Notes under the pieces: model-generated
What the model saw: only the letters and a program-made list of their open reading frames with translations
Told to the model about the DNA's origin: nothing
Databases searched by the model: none
DNA from: Martelella mediterranea
Lineage (GTDB): Bacteria; Pseudomonadota; Alphaproteobacteria; Rhizobiales; Rhizobiaceae
Direction of reading: 5' to 3'
DNA: 64,000 nt
NCBI RefSeq assembly: GCF_004342225.1
Contig: NZ_SMAR01000003.1
Coordinates: forward strand, 149,288-213,287
Shown here: piece after piece, positions 19,707 to 29,605 of the stretch
How positions within the stretch are numbered: position 1 is the first letter of the stretch
Layout of the letters: every line of letters starts with the position of its first letter
Program-made: the position numbers and the translations under genes

Positions 19707-21107
19707 ATGAAAATGCCTCAGACCATCGGGGTCGTTCATTTTGTCGGCATTGGCGGCATCGGGATGAGCGGCATCGCTGAGGTTCTGAAGAATCTCGGAT
19801 ATAAGGTGCAGGGATCGGATCAGGCTGAAAGTGCCAATGTTATTCGTCTGCGCGAAAAAGGCATTCAGGTCGCAATTGGCCACAAACCGGAAAACCTGAA
19901 GGATGCAGAGGTCGTTGTCGTGTCGTCTGCTATCCGCCGTGATAATCCGGAACTGATTGCCGCCCGTGAAAAACATCTGCCGGTCGTTCGTCGCGCTGAG
20001 ATGCTTGCCGAGCTGATGCGTTTCCGCGATGCGATTGCCATTGGCGGGACGCACGGCAAGACCACAACAACCTCAATGGTTGCTGCTTTGGTGGAGGCCG
20101 GTGGCCTTGATCCGACCGTGATCAATGGCGGCATCATCAATGCCTATGGCACCAATGCCCGCATGGGCGAGGGCGAGTGGATGGTGGTCGAAGCCGACGA
20201 GTCGGATGGGACCTTCCTGAAACTGCCCGCCGAAATTGCTGTTGTTACCAATATAGATCCGGAACATCTTGATCATTATGGGACCTTCGACGGCGTTCGC
20301 GCGGCGTTTCGCCAGTTTGTGGAAAATGTTCCGTTTTACGGCTGTGGCGTTTTGTGCCTCGATCATCCGGAGGTTCAGGCTCTGGTGGGGCAGATCGAGG
20401 ATCGGCGTGTGGTTACGTATGGGGAAAACCGTCAGGCTGATGTGCGTTTTTCCAATATTCGCAACGAGGGCGTGAAAACGATCTTCGATGTCGATATCCG
20501 CCGCCGCCGTCGCCCTTCCGTCAAGCTGGAGAACCTCGTTCTACCAATGCCGGGGCGGCATAACGTCTCGAATGCCACTGCAGCGATCGCCGTAGCAGAT
20601 CGTCTGCATATATCTGAGGATGATATTCGCAAGGGACTGGCATCCTTCGGCGGTGTGAAACGGCGCTTCACGCTTGTCGGTGAATGGAATGGCGTTCAGA
20701 TTATTGACGACTACGGTCATCATCCGGTTGAGATCCGCTCCGTTCTCAAAGCAGCGCGTGAAGCTTGCAAGGGCCGGATTATTGCGGTTCATCAGCCGCA
20801 CCGCTATTCTCGGCTTGAAAGCCTGTTTGAAGATTTTACCGGCTGCTTTAACGACGCCGATACTGTGTTTATTGCTCCCGTTTATGCCGCAGGTGAGGAC
20901 CCGCGGCCCGGCTTTGATGCCGAAGCGCTGGTTTCCGGCATCAAAGCTGCCGGTCATCGCGATACCCACTATCTGCCGGCAGAAGATCAACTGGCAAATC
21001 ATATTGCCAAATGCGCCGAACCGGGCGACTTTGTTGTTTTGCTTGGCGCAGGCAGCATCACCGGATGGGCTGCGCGTCTGCCGGGTTCTCTGGCGGACAT
21101 GACTTAA
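19707..21107 (+). CDS. murC: MurC, UDP-MurNAc:L-alanine ligase
   Basis: 466 residues. N-terminal [18 protein letters not shown] loop [12 protein letters not shown] (about residues 113-124), then [10 protein letters not shown] and [10 protein letters not shown], the MurC signatures. It adds the first amino acid (L-Ala) of the stem peptide. It sits 14 bases before murB. Confidence 0.95.
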   Translation: MKMPQTIGVVHFVGIGGIGMSGIAEVLKNLGYKVQGSDQAESANVIRLREKGIQVAIGHKPENLKDAEVVVVSSAIRRDNPELIAAREKHLPVVRRAEMLAELMRFRDAIAIGGTHGKTTTTSMVAALVEAGGLDPTVINGGIINAYGTNARMGEGEWMVVEADESDGTFLKLPAEIAVVTNIDPEHLDHYGTFDGVRAAFRQFVENVPFYGCGVLCLDHPEVQALVGQIEDRRVVTYGENRQADVRFSNIRNEGVKTIFDVDIRRRRRPSVKLENLVLPMPGRHNVSNATAAIAVADRLHISEDDIRKGLASFGGVKRRFTLVGEWNGVQIIDDYGHHPVEIRSVLKAAREACKGRIIAVHQPHRYSRLESLFEDFTGCFNDADTVFIAPVYAAGEDPRPGFDAEALVSGIKAAGHRDTHYLPAEDQLANHIAKCAEPGDFVVLLGAGSITGWAARLPGSLADMT

Positions 21108-21121
21108 AGGACGAGACCGCA

Positions 21122-22090
21122 ATGCTTGACGGCAAAGCGCTTATTGAAAGCCTCGGCGACACCGCCTCTAAACTGCGCGGGCGACTGGTGCCGAACGCAG
21201 CAATGGATAAAGTGACCTGGTTCAGGGCCGGAGGCCCGGCAGAACTTTTATTTCAGCCTCTTGATGAAGATGATCTGAGCCTGTTTCTGAAGGCCCTGCC
21301 GGAAAGCGTTCCGGTCACGGTTGTCGGCGTCGGTTCGAATCTTCTCGTGCGTGATGGTGGTTTGAAAGGTGTCGTGATTCGTCTGTCTGCCAAGGGATTT
21401 GGCAAGCAGGAACGTGTTGGTGACAATCAGATCCGTGCAGGCGCGATTTCGCCCGATAAACACATTGCCGGTTTTGCCATGGATGAGGGAATCGGCGGTT
21501 TTTCATTCCTCTTCGGGATTCCCGGTTCGCTTGGCGGGGCGCTCAAGATGAATGCCGGTGCCAATGGCGGAGAGACGGCGGCACGCGTCGTGGAAATCTA
21601 CGGCATGAATCGCAAGGGCGAGACGGTGACCATTCCCAAAGAGGAAATGCGCTATGCCTATCGCCATTCCGAAGCCCCTGAAGGTGTCATTTTCACAGGT
21701 GCACTGCTGGAAGGTTTTGAAGAGGACCGCGCAGTGATTCGCGAAGAAATGGACGCAGTGCGCGAACACCGCGAGACCGTTCAGCCTGTGCGGGAAAAGA
21801 CCGGCGGTTCGACGTTTAAAAACCCGGAAGGTCATTCCGCCTGGAAGCTGATTGATGAGGCTGGATGCCGCGGGCTTATGATCGGCGGTGCGCAGATGTC
21901 GCCAATGCACTGTAATTTCATGATTAATCTCGGCCATGCCACCCCTTATGATCTCGAGTTTCTGGGCGAGACGGTGCGCGAGCGCGTATACAATCATTCC
22001 GGCATACTTCTGCACTGGGAAATCAAGAGAATCGGTGCCTTTCTGCCCGAACGCCAGGTTCATGTTTTTGAGCCGCAGGAGCTTGACTGA
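21122..22090 (+). CDS. murB: MurB, UDP-N-acetylenolpyruvoylglucosamine reductase
   Basis: 322 residues, FAD- and NADPH-dependent. The FAD-binding part contains [32 protein letters not shown] (about residues 139-157) is the diagnostic motif, and GSTFKNP with the catalytic Ser follows further on. It reduces enolpyruvyl-UDP-GlcNAc to UDP-MurNAc. The ATG at 21122 fits the family start; a longer frame reaching back into murC is rejected. It is the last gene before the first clear break in the cluster. Confidence 0.95.
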   Translation: MLDGKALIESLGDTASKLRGRLVPNAAMDKVTWFRAGGPAELLFQPLDEDDLSLFLKALPESVPVTVVGVGSNLLVRDGGLKGVVIRLSAKGFGKQERVGDNQIRAGAISPDKHIAGFAMDEGIGGFSFLFGIPGSLGGALKMNAGANGGETAARVVEIYGMNRKGETVTIPKEEMRYAYRHSEAPEGVIFTGALLEGFEEDRAVIREEMDAVREHRETVQPVREKTGGSTFKNPEGHSAWKLIDEAGCRGLMIGGAQMSPMHCNFMINLGHATPYDLEFLGETVRERVYNHSGILLHWEIKRIGAFLPERQVHVFEPQELD

Positions 22091-22124
22091 TAACCCGGTC
22101 CATAAAGGCTGAGAGCAAAATGGC

Positions 22125-22155
22125 AGCGGTTCTTACCTGACGCGTAGGAGCCGCT
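22125..22155 (+). terminator. Hairpin after murB, possible weak terminator or attenuator
   Basis: AGCGGTTCT at 22125-22133 pairs, with G-U pairs allowed, with AGGAGCCGCT at 22146-22155 around a loop of about 12 bases. It is followed by GTTTGTCATTTG rather than a clean U-run, so termination would be partial. It lies 35 bases after the murB stop in the 220-base gap before ddl. Confidence 0.4.
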
Positions 22156-22188
22156 GTTTGTCATTTGCCAAACCGATTTTTTCACTGA

Positions 22189-22214
22189 TTAACTAAAGTA
22201 AACGCTTCATTAAC
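22189..22214 (+). promoter_or_regulatory. TTAAC repeats upstream of ddl, possible CtrA-type half sites
   Basis: TTAAC occurs at 22189-22193 and again at 22210-22214, 21 bases apart (two helical turns), with GTAAACG between. CtrA, the cell-cycle regulator of alphaproteobacteria, binds TTAA-N7-TTAA. The spacing here is not canonical, so this is only a candidate control site for the ddl-ftsQAZ part of the cluster. Confidence 0.25.
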
Positions 22215-22310
22215 CATCCTCGTTCACAAATGGGGATACGAAACGCTTTCCACAAAAAAGCGGTATTCCGATGATTTTACGGCAGAAATGCCGATGAAGC
22301 GGGGACGGGC

Positions 22311-23234
22311 ATGAGTGCCGGACATGTAGCGGTCTTAATGGGCGGATTTTCCTCTGAGCGTCAGGTCAGCCTGGCATCGGGAAAAGCCTGCGCAGATGCG
22401 CTGGAAGCTGAAGGCTTCCGCGTAAGCCGCATTGATGTGACCCGCGATGTTGCCCGCGTTCTGTCAGATCTGAAGCCGGATTTCGCCTTCAATGCGCTGC
22501 ATGGCCCTTTTGGTGAAGACGGCACGATCCAGGGTATTCTTGAGTATCTGGAAATTCCCTACACGCATTCAGGTGTTCTTGCCTCAGCACTGGCAATGAA
22601 CAAGGTTCAGGCCAAGAATGTCGCGGCAGCCTGTGGCATCCCTGTTGCCGGCGGACGGATGATGAACCGTTTTGATATTGGTATCGAGCATCCGATTGAG
22701 CCGCCTTACGTCATCAAGCCTGTGAATGAAGGTTCCTCTTTCGGCGTCGTTATCGTTGATGAAAAACAGAGCGAGGCGCCACAGTCCGTCAAGTCGACTG
22801 AGTGGCCCTATGGCGATACCGTTATGATCGAGCAGTTTGTGCGCGGGCGCGAATTTACCTGCGGTGTGATGAACGGTGTCCCTCTGTGTGTCACAGAGAT
22901 CGTTCCTCAGGGATCGCAATTTTACGATTTCGACGCAAAATATCGTCCGGGCGGATCAAAACACATTCTGCCAGCCGAACTTAAACGGAATATTTACCAA
23001 AAGATTCAATTATTGGCCGTTCAGGCGCATGAGGCAATTGGTTGCCGTGGCGTCAGTCGTTCGGACTTCCGGTTCGACGATACGCGTGGCGAAGATGGAA
23101 TCATCTGGCTTGAGGTCAACACTCAGCCTGGCATGACACCCACCTCGCTCGTACCCGAGATGGCAGCCGATGCCGGTTATGATTTTGGCGCTTTTCTCCG
23201 TTGGATGGTGGAGGACGCATCGTGTTTACGTTGA
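22311..23234 (+). CDS. ddl: D-alanine--D-alanine ligase
   Basis: 307 residues, ATP-grasp fold. It begins [19 protein letters not shown], and has the N-terminal signature [15 protein letters not shown] (about residues 64-78) and a C-terminal metal-binding ELN-type segment ([13 protein letters not shown]). It makes the D-Ala-D-Ala used by MurF. A 220-base gap precedes it, the longest inside the cluster. Its last codons overlap ftsQ. Confidence 0.95.
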   Translation: MSAGHVAVLMGGFSSERQVSLASGKACADALEAEGFRVSRIDVTRDVARVLSDLKPDFAFNALHGPFGEDGTIQGILEYLEIPYTHSGVLASALAMNKVQAKNVAAACGIPVAGGRMMNRFDIGIEHPIEPPYVIKPVNEGSSFGVVIVDEKQSEAPQSVKSTEWPYGDTVMIEQFVRGREFTCGVMNGVPLCVTEIVPQGSQFYDFDAKYRPGGSKHILPAELKRNIYQKIQLLAVQAHEAIGCRGVSRSDFRFDDTRGEDGIIWLEVNTQPGMTPTSLVPEMAADAGYDFGAFLRWMVEDASCLR

Positions 23235-24145
23235 ACGGTAACAGACAGGATAAAGCAGCAGCTGGCGTTTCAGGGTGCTCACGCGGCGGTGTTCTGCCGC
23301 GTCCGCTTCGTCGTGTTGCACGCTTCTCGACCGGTCTGGTGTCGGGGCGTGCGCCAGTCCCCGCCCACACGGGCACAGCGCTGGCTATCGTCTTCTTCGT
23401 TGCGGTGGGTGCCAATGCAATCGCAGTTTCCGGAAAAGGTGAACTGGTGCAGCGGGCAGCCATCGAAGTTTCCGGTTTCTCCATCGAAGATATTCAGATT
23501 TCCGGAAATCAGGAAACCTCGGAAATTGCGGTCCTGCAGGCTCTGGGCCTTGATGACACCATCTCGCTTCAGGGGCTGGACATTCAGGTTGCCCGCGGTC
23601 GTCTTTTGAATATGCCTTGGGTCGCCGATGCCGAAGTGCGCAAGGTTTACCCTTCAACGCTCAAGATTGCGCTTCAGGAGCGTAAGCCCTATGCGCTCTG
23701 GCAGCAGGAAGATGGCCGTCTTCTGATGATCGAGCGCGACGGCAATGTGATCGGTCCGATGAGCCAGCCGAAATTCCGCTCCCTTCCGCTGGTACTGGGT
23801 GAGGGCGCGAATTTCGGCGCTGAAAAGCTCGATACGCTTTTGGCCGAATGGCCCGAGCTGGGAGATCGCGTTCGTGCGTTCAAGCGCGTCGATCGCCGTC
23901 GCTGGGACCTTTATCTCAATAATGGTGTAATCGTGAAACTGCCTGATAGCGATACAGATGCAGCGGTTGCGCGTCTCAAAGGGCTTGAGCAAAGCCGCTC
24001 TATTCTGGAACGCGAAGTTGCAGCCATTGACCTTCGCCTCAATGACCGCGTTGCCGTTCAGCTGACACCCGCGGCCATGGAGCGGCGCGAAGCGGCGACG
24101 GAAGCGCTGGAAAAAACATTCAAGAACAAGGGGAGGCGTCTTTGA
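23222..24145 (+). CDS. ftsQ: FtsQ, division protein with POTRA domain
   Basis: About 307 residues: a basic cytoplasmic N-terminus, one transmembrane helix (around residues 55-75), a POTRA domain ([21 protein letters not shown]) and a beta domain. FtsQ links FtsL/FtsB to the divisome. I chose GTG at 23222, which overlaps the ddl end by 13 bases and has GGAGGA 7 bases upstream. A TTG at 23201 is also possible. The C-terminus overlaps ftsA by 4 bases. Confidence 0.9.
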   Translation: MFTLNGNRQDKAAAGVSGCSRGGVLPRPLRRVARFSTGLVSGRAPVPAHTGTALAIVFFVAVGANAIAVSGKGELVQRAAIEVSGFSIEDIQISGNQETSEIAVLQALGLDDTISLQGLDIQVARGRLLNMPWVADAEVRKVYPSTLKIALQERKPYALWQQEDGRLLMIERDGNVIGPMSQPKFRSLPLVLGEGANFGAEKLDTLLAEWPELGDRVRAFKRVDRRRWDLYLNNGVIVKLPDSDTDAAVARLKGLEQSRSILEREVAAIDLRLNDRVAVQLTPAAMERREAATEALEKTFKNKGRRL

Positions 24146-25473
24146 ACCTGTTTGGCTCTTCCTCGTTCGGCTTTTCCCGTTCGAAACAGCTCTCGGCCAG
24201 AAAGACGCATATCGTCAGTGTTCTGGATATCGGGTCTTCGAAAGTGGTCTGCATGATTGCGCGGCTGACACCGCGTGATGCCAGTCAGATACTGCCGGGA
24301 CGTACGCATAATATTGAGATTATCGGCATCGGACATCAGCGTTCGCAGGGCATCAAGAACGGTGTCATCGTCGATCTGGAGTCTGCCGAGTATGTTGTTC
24401 GCCAGGCTGTTGATGCCGCGGAGCGCATGGCTGGTCTGACCATCGATAGTCTGATCGTCAATGTTTCGGCGGGTCGCCTGCAAAGCGATACCTACAGCGC
24501 TGCGATTGATCTTGGTGGTCAGGATGTGGATGCAAGCGATCTGCGCCGTGTTCTTTCCGCCGTTTCCCGGCGTTCGGTGAATGAAGAGCGGCAGGTTCTG
24601 CACTCTTTGCCCGCAGGCTTTTCGCTCGATGGTGAACGCGGAATTCGCGACCCGCTCGGCATGTATGGTGAAACACTGGGTGTCGATCTGCATGTGGTCA
24701 CGGCAGAGCGGCTGGCACTGCGCAATCTCGAACTTTGCGTGAACCGGGCGCATCTTTCCGTTGAGAAAATGGTCGCGACCCCTTACGCCAGCGGCCTTGC
24801 AGCCCTTGTTGATGATGAGGTCGAGCTTGGCTGCGCTGCAATCGATATGGGCGCCGGCACGACAACCATCTCCGTTTTTGCTGAAGGCAGGCTGGTGCAT
24901 ACCGATGCCATCAGCCTTGGCGGTCGCCATGTCACAACCGATCTTGCGCGCGGCCTTTCCACGCGGATGGAAGATGCCGAGCGGCTAAAATGCGTTCACG
25001 GCTCGACACTGACAACCAGCGTCGATGAACGTGAGATGATCGCGGTTCCCTCGATTGGCGAGGATGATTTCGATCAGCCGCGACAGGTTTCCAAGGCGCT
25101 TCTGTCGAAAATTGTCAGGGCGCGTGTGGAAGAAACGCTCGAACTGATCCGCGACCGGATACAGCTTTCCGGTTTCTCGGGCGTGGTCGGCAAACGTGTG
25201 GTTCTGACCGGTGGCGCAAGCCAGTTGATCGGTCTTTGTGATCTGGCCCGCCGGATTCTGAGCCGCAACGTGCGAATAGGGCGGCCCATGGGTGTGTCCA
25301 GACTACCGGCTGCTGCGAAGGGCCCTGCCTTTTCCACGGCTGCCGGACTGCTGATTTATCCGCAAATCGCGGAATCCGAGACCTATGGCGGAGAGCAGCG
25401 GGGCTTTCTGTCAGCAGCAGGCAATGGCGGGCGCCTGGCACGCGTCGGCCAATGGTTCAAAGAGAGTTTTTAA
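24142..25473 (+). CDS. ftsA: FtsA, actin-like membrane tether of FtsZ
   Basis: 443 residues, actin-like ATPase fold. Phosphate-1 motif VLDIGSSKVVCMIA (about residues 28-41), the FtsA-specific 1C domain, phosphate-2 motif AIDMGAGTTTISVF, and adenosine motif VLTGGASQLIG. The C-terminal VGQWFKESF is the amphipathic membrane-binding helix. The start is TTG (24142) inside the overlap TTGA with ftsQ, with GGGGAGG (24130-24136) 5 bases upstream. Confidence 0.95.
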   Translation: MNLFGSSSFGFSRSKQLSARKTHIVSVLDIGSSKVVCMIARLTPRDASQILPGRTHNIEIIGIGHQRSQGIKNGVIVDLESAEYVVRQAVDAAERMAGLTIDSLIVNVSAGRLQSDTYSAAIDLGGQDVDASDLRRVLSAVSRRSVNEERQVLHSLPAGFSLDGERGIRDPLGMYGETLGVDLHVVTAERLALRNLELCVNRAHLSVEKMVATPYASGLAALVDDEVELGCAAIDMGAGTTTISVFAEGRLVHTDAISLGGRHVTTDLARGLSTRMEDAERLKCVHGSTLTTSVDEREMIAVPSIGEDDFDQPRQVSKALLSKIVRARVEETLELIRDRIQLSGFSGVVGKRVVLTGGASQLIGLCDLARRILSRNVRIGRPMGVSRLPAAAKGPAFSTAAGLLIYPQIAESETYGGEQRGFLSAAGNGGRLARVGQWFKESF

Positions 25474-25531
25474 AGAACACGAGAGATTGGCCGGCTTGGC
25501 GGTGCGGCCATAGCGAGAAGGAACGAACATC

Positions 25532-27169
25532 ATGACAATCACGCTTCAGAAGCCAGATATTACTGAATTGAAGCCGCGCATCACCGTTTTCGGTGTGGGT
25601 GGCGGTGGCGGCAACGCCGTCAACAACATGATCACTGCGGGCCTGCAGGGCGTCGACTTCGTCGTCGCAAATACGGATGCCCAGGCGCTGACCATGACGA
25701 AGGCAGAGCGCGTTATCCAGCTTGGCGTTGGCGTAACCGAAGGCCTGGGTGCCGGTTCGCAGCCAGAAGTTGGCCGTGCGGCAGCCGAAGAATGCATCGA
25801 TGAAATCATCGATCATCTCAACTCAACGCATATGTGCTTTGTGACTGCCGGCATGGGCGGTGGAACAGGCACAGGTGCTGCACCGATCGTTGCTCAGGCT
25901 GCCCGCAACAAAGGTATTCTGACGGTTGGTGTTGTCACCAAGCCGTTCCAGTTCGAAGGCGCCCGTCGTATGCGTCTTGCTGATGCCGGTATCGAAGAAC
26001 TTCAGAAATCCGTCGATACGCTGATCGTCATCCCGAACCAGAACCTGTTCCGTATTGCCAATGACAAGACGACCTTCGCGGACGCCTTCGCTATGGCCGA
26101 CCAGGTTCTTTACTCCGGTGTTGCCTGCATCACCGACCTGATGGTCAAGGAAGGTCTCATCAACCTCGATTTCGCCGACGTTCGCTCGGTCATGCGTGAG
26201 ATGGGCCGTGCAATGATGGGCACAGGCGAAGCTTCCGGTGAAGGCCGCGCAATGCAGGCAGCAGAAGCTGCAATCGCGAACCCGCTGCTCGACGAAACCT
26301 CAATGCGCGGTGCGCAGGGACTCCTGATCTCGATCACCGGTGGCCGTGACCTCACCCTCTTCGAGGTTGATGAAGCAGCAACCCGTATTCGTGAAGAAGT
26401 CGACCCGGATGCCAACATCATTCTCGGTGCAACATTCGATGAAGATCTCGAAGGTATTATCCGCGTATCTGTTGTTGCTACGGGCATTGACCGTAACGCC
26501 GTTGAAGCCGGTGCTCCGGCTGACGATAATCAGCGCGACAGCCGCCCGGAAATCCGCTCTACCGAGGGGAAAGTTTCCGGAACCACCGCTCAGGCTCAGC
26601 CCAAGATGGACCCGATCGCCGACACGATCCGCTCCGCAGAAGCTGAGATGGAACGCGAGCTGCAGATGGCAATGAACCGCGAACCCCAGAAGCAGCAGCC
26701 CCAGAAGACGCAGCCTCAGCCGCGTGCAGAAGCCACACCGGTTCAGCCGAAGAGCCGCCTGTTCACAAATGATGCACAGCAGGCACCGGCTCAGCCGCGT
26801 CCTCAGCCTCAGCAGGCCGCTGCACCGCGTGCTCCGGAAGCTCAGCCTCAGCAGCCGCAGCCTCAGCAGCCACGTCGCATGCCGGAGGTGTCTGAATTTC
26901 CTTCGATGGTTCAGCCGGAAATGAACGCCGAACGTCGCATGGAACAGGAAGAGCGTGGCCCCAAGGCACTGTTCAAACGCCTGAGCCACACACTTGGTCG
27001 CGGTGATGAGAGCTTTGAAGGTGGTCACCGCAACGAACATCCGGCACAGCGTCAGGAACCTCGTCAGCAGGAAAACCCTTATGCACCGCGCCGCAACGAG
27101 CAGTCCGCTGCTCGTCAGGACGATGATCAGTTCGATATTCCCGCCTTCCTCCGCCGCCAGGCGAACTGA
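25532..27169 (+). CDS. ftsZ: FtsZ, tubulin-like division GTPase
   Basis: 545 residues. The GTPase core (about 1-325) carries [12 protein letters not shown] (22-33) and the tubulin signature GGGTGTG (109-115); T7-loop residues NLDFADV are present. It is followed by a long, Pro/Gln-rich disordered linker (about 330-525) and the conserved C-terminal peptide [12 protein letters not shown], which binds FtsA and other partners. The long linker is typical of rhizobia-like bacteria, compared with about 383 residues in E. coli FtsZ. Last gene of the dcw cluster; a strong terminator follows. Confidence 0.97.
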   Translation: MTITLQKPDITELKPRITVFGVGGGGGNAVNNMITAGLQGVDFVVANTDAQALTMTKAERVIQLGVGVTEGLGAGSQPEVGRAAAEECIDEIIDHLNSTHMCFVTAGMGGGTGTGAAPIVAQAARNKGILTVGVVTKPFQFEGARRMRLADAGIEELQKSVDTLIVIPNQNLFRIANDKTTFADAFAMADQVLYSGVACITDLMVKEGLINLDFADVRSVMREMGRAMMGTGEASGEGRAMQAAEAAIANPLLDETSMRGAQGLLISITGGRDLTLFEVDEAATRIREEVDPDANIILGATFDEDLEGIIRVSVVATGIDRNAVEAGAPADDNQRDSRPEIRSTEGKVSGTTAQAQPKMDPIADTIRSAEAEMERELQMAMNREPQKQQPQKTQPQPRAEATPVQPKSRLFTNDAQQAPAQPRPQPQQAAAPRAPEAQPQQPQPQQPRRMPEVSEFPSMVQPEMNAERRMEQEERGPKALFKRLSHTLGRGDESFEGGHRNEHPAQRQEPRQQENPYAPRRNEQSAARQDDDQFDIPAFLRRQAN

Positions 27170-27183
27170 TCTGAACCGTTAGG

Positions 27184-27199
27184 AGACGGTTAACCGTCT
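27184..27199. repeat. 16-bp perfect palindrome after ftsZ
   Basis: AGACGGTTAACCGTCT reads the same on both strands, begins 14 bases after the ftsZ stop and lies 22 bases before the terminator stem. With no loop bases it is better suited to binding a protein dimer than to forming an RNA hairpin. Role unknown. Confidence 0.6.
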
Positions 27200-27221
27200 T
27201 CCGGTTTCCTTCTCGTGCCAG

Positions 27222-27256
27222 ATACCCCGGTAGCCCAGTGCTTCCGGGGTATTTTT
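27222..27256 (+). terminator. Intrinsic terminator of the dcw cluster
   Basis: A 9-bp perfect stem, ATACCCCGG (27222-27230) with CCGGGGTAT (27244-27252), a 13-base loop, then a T-rich run. It lies 52 bases after the ftsZ stop, so lpxC is probably transcribed from its own promoter. Confidence 0.85.
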
Positions 27257-27452
27257 CATTTTCGTAACACACCGAAAGAAACAGTGATTTGGATTCAGAG
27301 GAGGTGATGCGTAAGTAGGATCCAGAGTTAGCGGGAATCAAATCCTGTTTGAGGATGTGCGGTTTTTAAGAAGGCCTCTGTTGAGGCTGACAAAGAGCCG
27401 GTTGCAAAGCCTCTGAAATAAGAAAAATGTGAATTGAGTAAAGGCTTGAACA

Positions 27453-28391
27453 ATGTTGGCTGGATTTTTCGGATTGCAAACAACGATCTCTAGCACCGTG
27501 CGTGTTGAGGGTATTGGTGTGCATTCGGGGCGCCCGGCTGCAATTACCTTTCAACCTGCCGAGGCCAATACTGGCATCGTTTTCGAGCGCTATCAGGACG
27601 GTCAGCGCATCAGCGCTTATAAGGCGGTCACCGAAAATGTCGGGCCGACAGCACTTTGCACCGTTCTCGGCGACCGGCCCGAAACGTGGGTTGCGACCGT
27701 CGAACATGTCATGGCGGCCCTTTACGCATACGGCATCGATAACGTCGTGATTGCCGTTGAAGGCGGCGAGATGCCCATTATGGATGGCAGCTCTCGTGTG
27801 TTTGTAAATGCGCTTGAAGATGCAGGCATCGTCAAGCTGACCGAAAAACGCGGCTACCTCAGAGTGATGAAGACCGTACGGGTCGAAAGTGGTGCCGGCT
27901 GGGCCGAGTTCAGCCCGTTCGATGGCATGCGTTTCGATGTCGAGATTGATTTTGATACGCCCGTCATCGGCCGCCAGCGCTGGGCCGGTAATATGTCCGG
28001 GGAGGTCTTCCGTGATGAACTGGCCGGCGCACGTACTTTCGGCTTTATGCGTGATGTCGAGCAGGTATGGGCACGTGGTTTTGCACTCGGTTCTTCTCTG
28101 GAAAACTCCGTTGTCATCTCGGATGATGACCGTGTGATCAATCCCGAAGGTTTGCGTTTCAAGGACGAGTTCGCCCGTCATAAAACGCTCGATGCCGTTG
28201 GGGATGTCGCGATGATGGGCATGCGTTTTGCCGGTTGTTTCCGGTCTTATCGCGGTGGTCATGCGCTGAATGCCAAAGCTGTGCAGGCTCTTTTTGAAAC
28301 GCCCGGCGCATGTGTCGTCACAACGCCGCGTGATACAATTTCAGGCTTTAAGCGCCGTGAAGATGCGGTTGCTGCAGAAGCCGTTTCCTGA
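27453..28391 (+). CDS. lpxC: LpxC, UDP-3-O-acyl-GlcNAc deacetylase
   Basis: 312 residues, zinc-dependent, the committed step of lipid A synthesis. It begins LQTTISSTVRVEGIGVHSG, and has the zinc ligands in EHVMAAL and HKTLDAVGD and the catalytic His in GGHALN near the C-terminus. The start has only a poor ribosome site (AAAGG 12 bases upstream). A 196-base spacer after the ftsZ terminator must hold its promoter; it has two GANTC sites (27292 and 27335), the target of the cell-cycle methylase CcrM. Confidence 0.95.
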   Translation: MLAGFFGLQTTISSTVRVEGIGVHSGRPAAITFQPAEANTGIVFERYQDGQRISAYKAVTENVGPTALCTVLGDRPETWVATVEHVMAALYAYGIDNVVIAVEGGEMPIMDGSSRVFVNALEDAGIVKLTEKRGYLRVMKTVRVESGAGWAEFSPFDGMRFDVEIDFDTPVIGRQRWAGNMSGEVFRDELAGARTFGFMRDVEQVWARGFALGSSLENSVVISDDDRVINPEGLRFKDEFARHKTLDAVGDVAMMGMRFAGCFRSYRGGHALNAKAVQALFETPGACVVTTPRDTISGFKRREDAVAAEAVS

Positions 28392-28422
28392 CACGTTTTG
28401 CTCAGGTATCAAGTGATTGATG

Positions 28423-28450
28423 AACCGGTCTTTCTTAGACCGGTTTTTTT
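28423..28450 (+). terminator. Intrinsic terminator of lpxC
   Basis: AACCGGTCT (28423-28431) pairs with AGACCGGTT (28437-28445) around a five-base loop, followed by an unbroken run of T. It is 32 bases after the lpxC stop. Confidence 0.9.
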
Positions 28451-28710
28451 ATGTATGAGTTGCCTCCGGGTATTCTTATCTTCTCGTGGGAGACATTCGG
28501 TAAATCCGGCAAAGGAGATTGGCAGGCGGTTTAAATCCTGAAAGTGCGATAGCAGGTGTGCGTTGTTCAGGCACACATGATACAGCGCTTCAGTCGAACC
28601 GTGGGAGGCGCGTGTGTGATGGAGCACAGTTTCTCCCGGCTTAACTTTTGGGCTGAAACGATGACGAATTCTTCCGGGAGCAGATCTCGAGCGTAGATAG
28701 GACTGAATTT
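28451..28710. other. Spacer between the lpxC terminator and bamD
   Basis: The whole lpxC-bamD gap is 319 bases. Besides the terminator it holds an inverted repeat GTGTGC / GCACAC (about 28556-28576) and presumably the bamD promoter. No ORF with a credible start is seen on either strand. Confidence 0.4.
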
Positions 28711-29571
28711 ATGGCACGTCTTAAAGGCAATACGTCTCTAGCGTCGTTTCGTGCGGCCGCTCTTCCGTTCGCTCTTATTTTGAGTGCGGGCCTCGTTCTG
28801 GGCAGCTGCTCACGCGACAAAGACGTTGATATTACAACGCTGAAATATGAGTCCGATCCGCCACAGCAGCTTTATGATGAAGCACTGGCAAACATCAATG
28901 CCGGCAAAACCAGCGAAGCGCTCAGGAAATTCAAGGCTGTCCAGGATCAGAGCCCGCTTTCCGATTACGCGCGCAAGGCACTGGTGATGCAGACTTATAT
29001 TCAGTACAGCTCACGCAAATATGAAGCGGCGGTCACATCCGGTCAGCGATATCTGGACCTCTATCCGAACTCTGAAGATGCTGCTTATGTTCAGTTTCTG
29101 GTCGGTCAGTCCTACTCGAAGCAGATTGTGAACGTCACGCAGGATCAGAGCTTCGCCGAAAGCACGATTGCGGCAATGCAGACCCTGATCGATAAATATC
29201 CCGATTCTGAATATGTCCCTCAGGCACGCGCCCAGATCCGCTATGCGCGTGACCAGATTGCCGGAAAAGATATGCAGATCGGTCGGTACTATCTGGAGCG
29301 CAAGGATTATCTTGCGGCCATTTCCCGTTTTGACAGCGTTGTTGATGATTATTCGGATACCAACCAGATTGAGGAAGCGCTTTACCGTCTGGTCGAAGCC
29401 TATTACGCAATGGGTATCGTTTCAGAGGCTCAGAACGCAGCCTGGGTGCTCGGCCGGAACTATCCGGACAGCAAGTGGTATGACCGGGCCTATTCGCTTC
29501 TCAACAAGAAGGGGCTGGAACCGCAGTCGGCCGGGCGCGGCTCTGACGTTTCCAGTGTAACCAACCGCTGA
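28711..29571 (+). CDS. bamD: BamD, outer-membrane assembly lipoprotein
   Basis: 286 residues. The signal peptide ends in the lipobox LGSC (Cys about residue 33), so the mature protein is a lipoprotein. Five TPR-like repeats follow, including YDEALANINAGKTSEALRKF. BamD works with BamA to insert beta-barrel proteins in the outer membrane. The family is also called ComL or YfiO. It lies 34 bases upstream of recN, as in related genomes. Confidence 0.93.
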   Translation: MARLKGNTSLASFRAAALPFALILSAGLVLGSCSRDKDVDITTLKYESDPPQQLYDEALANINAGKTSEALRKFKAVQDQSPLSDYARKALVMQTYIQYSSRKYEAAVTSGQRYLDLYPNSEDAAYVQFLVGQSYSKQIVNVTQDQSFAESTIAAMQTLIDKYPDSEYVPQARAQIRYARDQIAGKDMQIGRYYLERKDYLAAISRFDSVVDDYSDTNQIEEALYRLVEAYYAMGIVSEAQNAAWVLGRNYPDSKWYDRAYSLLNKKGLEPQSAGRGSDVSSVTNR

Positions 29572-29605
29572 CTATAGCCAACGCATTCGCCAGGGCGCGA
29601 AGATC

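Noticed and set aside
26700..26940. Repeat-like tract in ftsZ
   Set aside because: It is the CAG/CCG-rich coding of the Pro/Gln linker, normal for this group, not a DNA repeat element.
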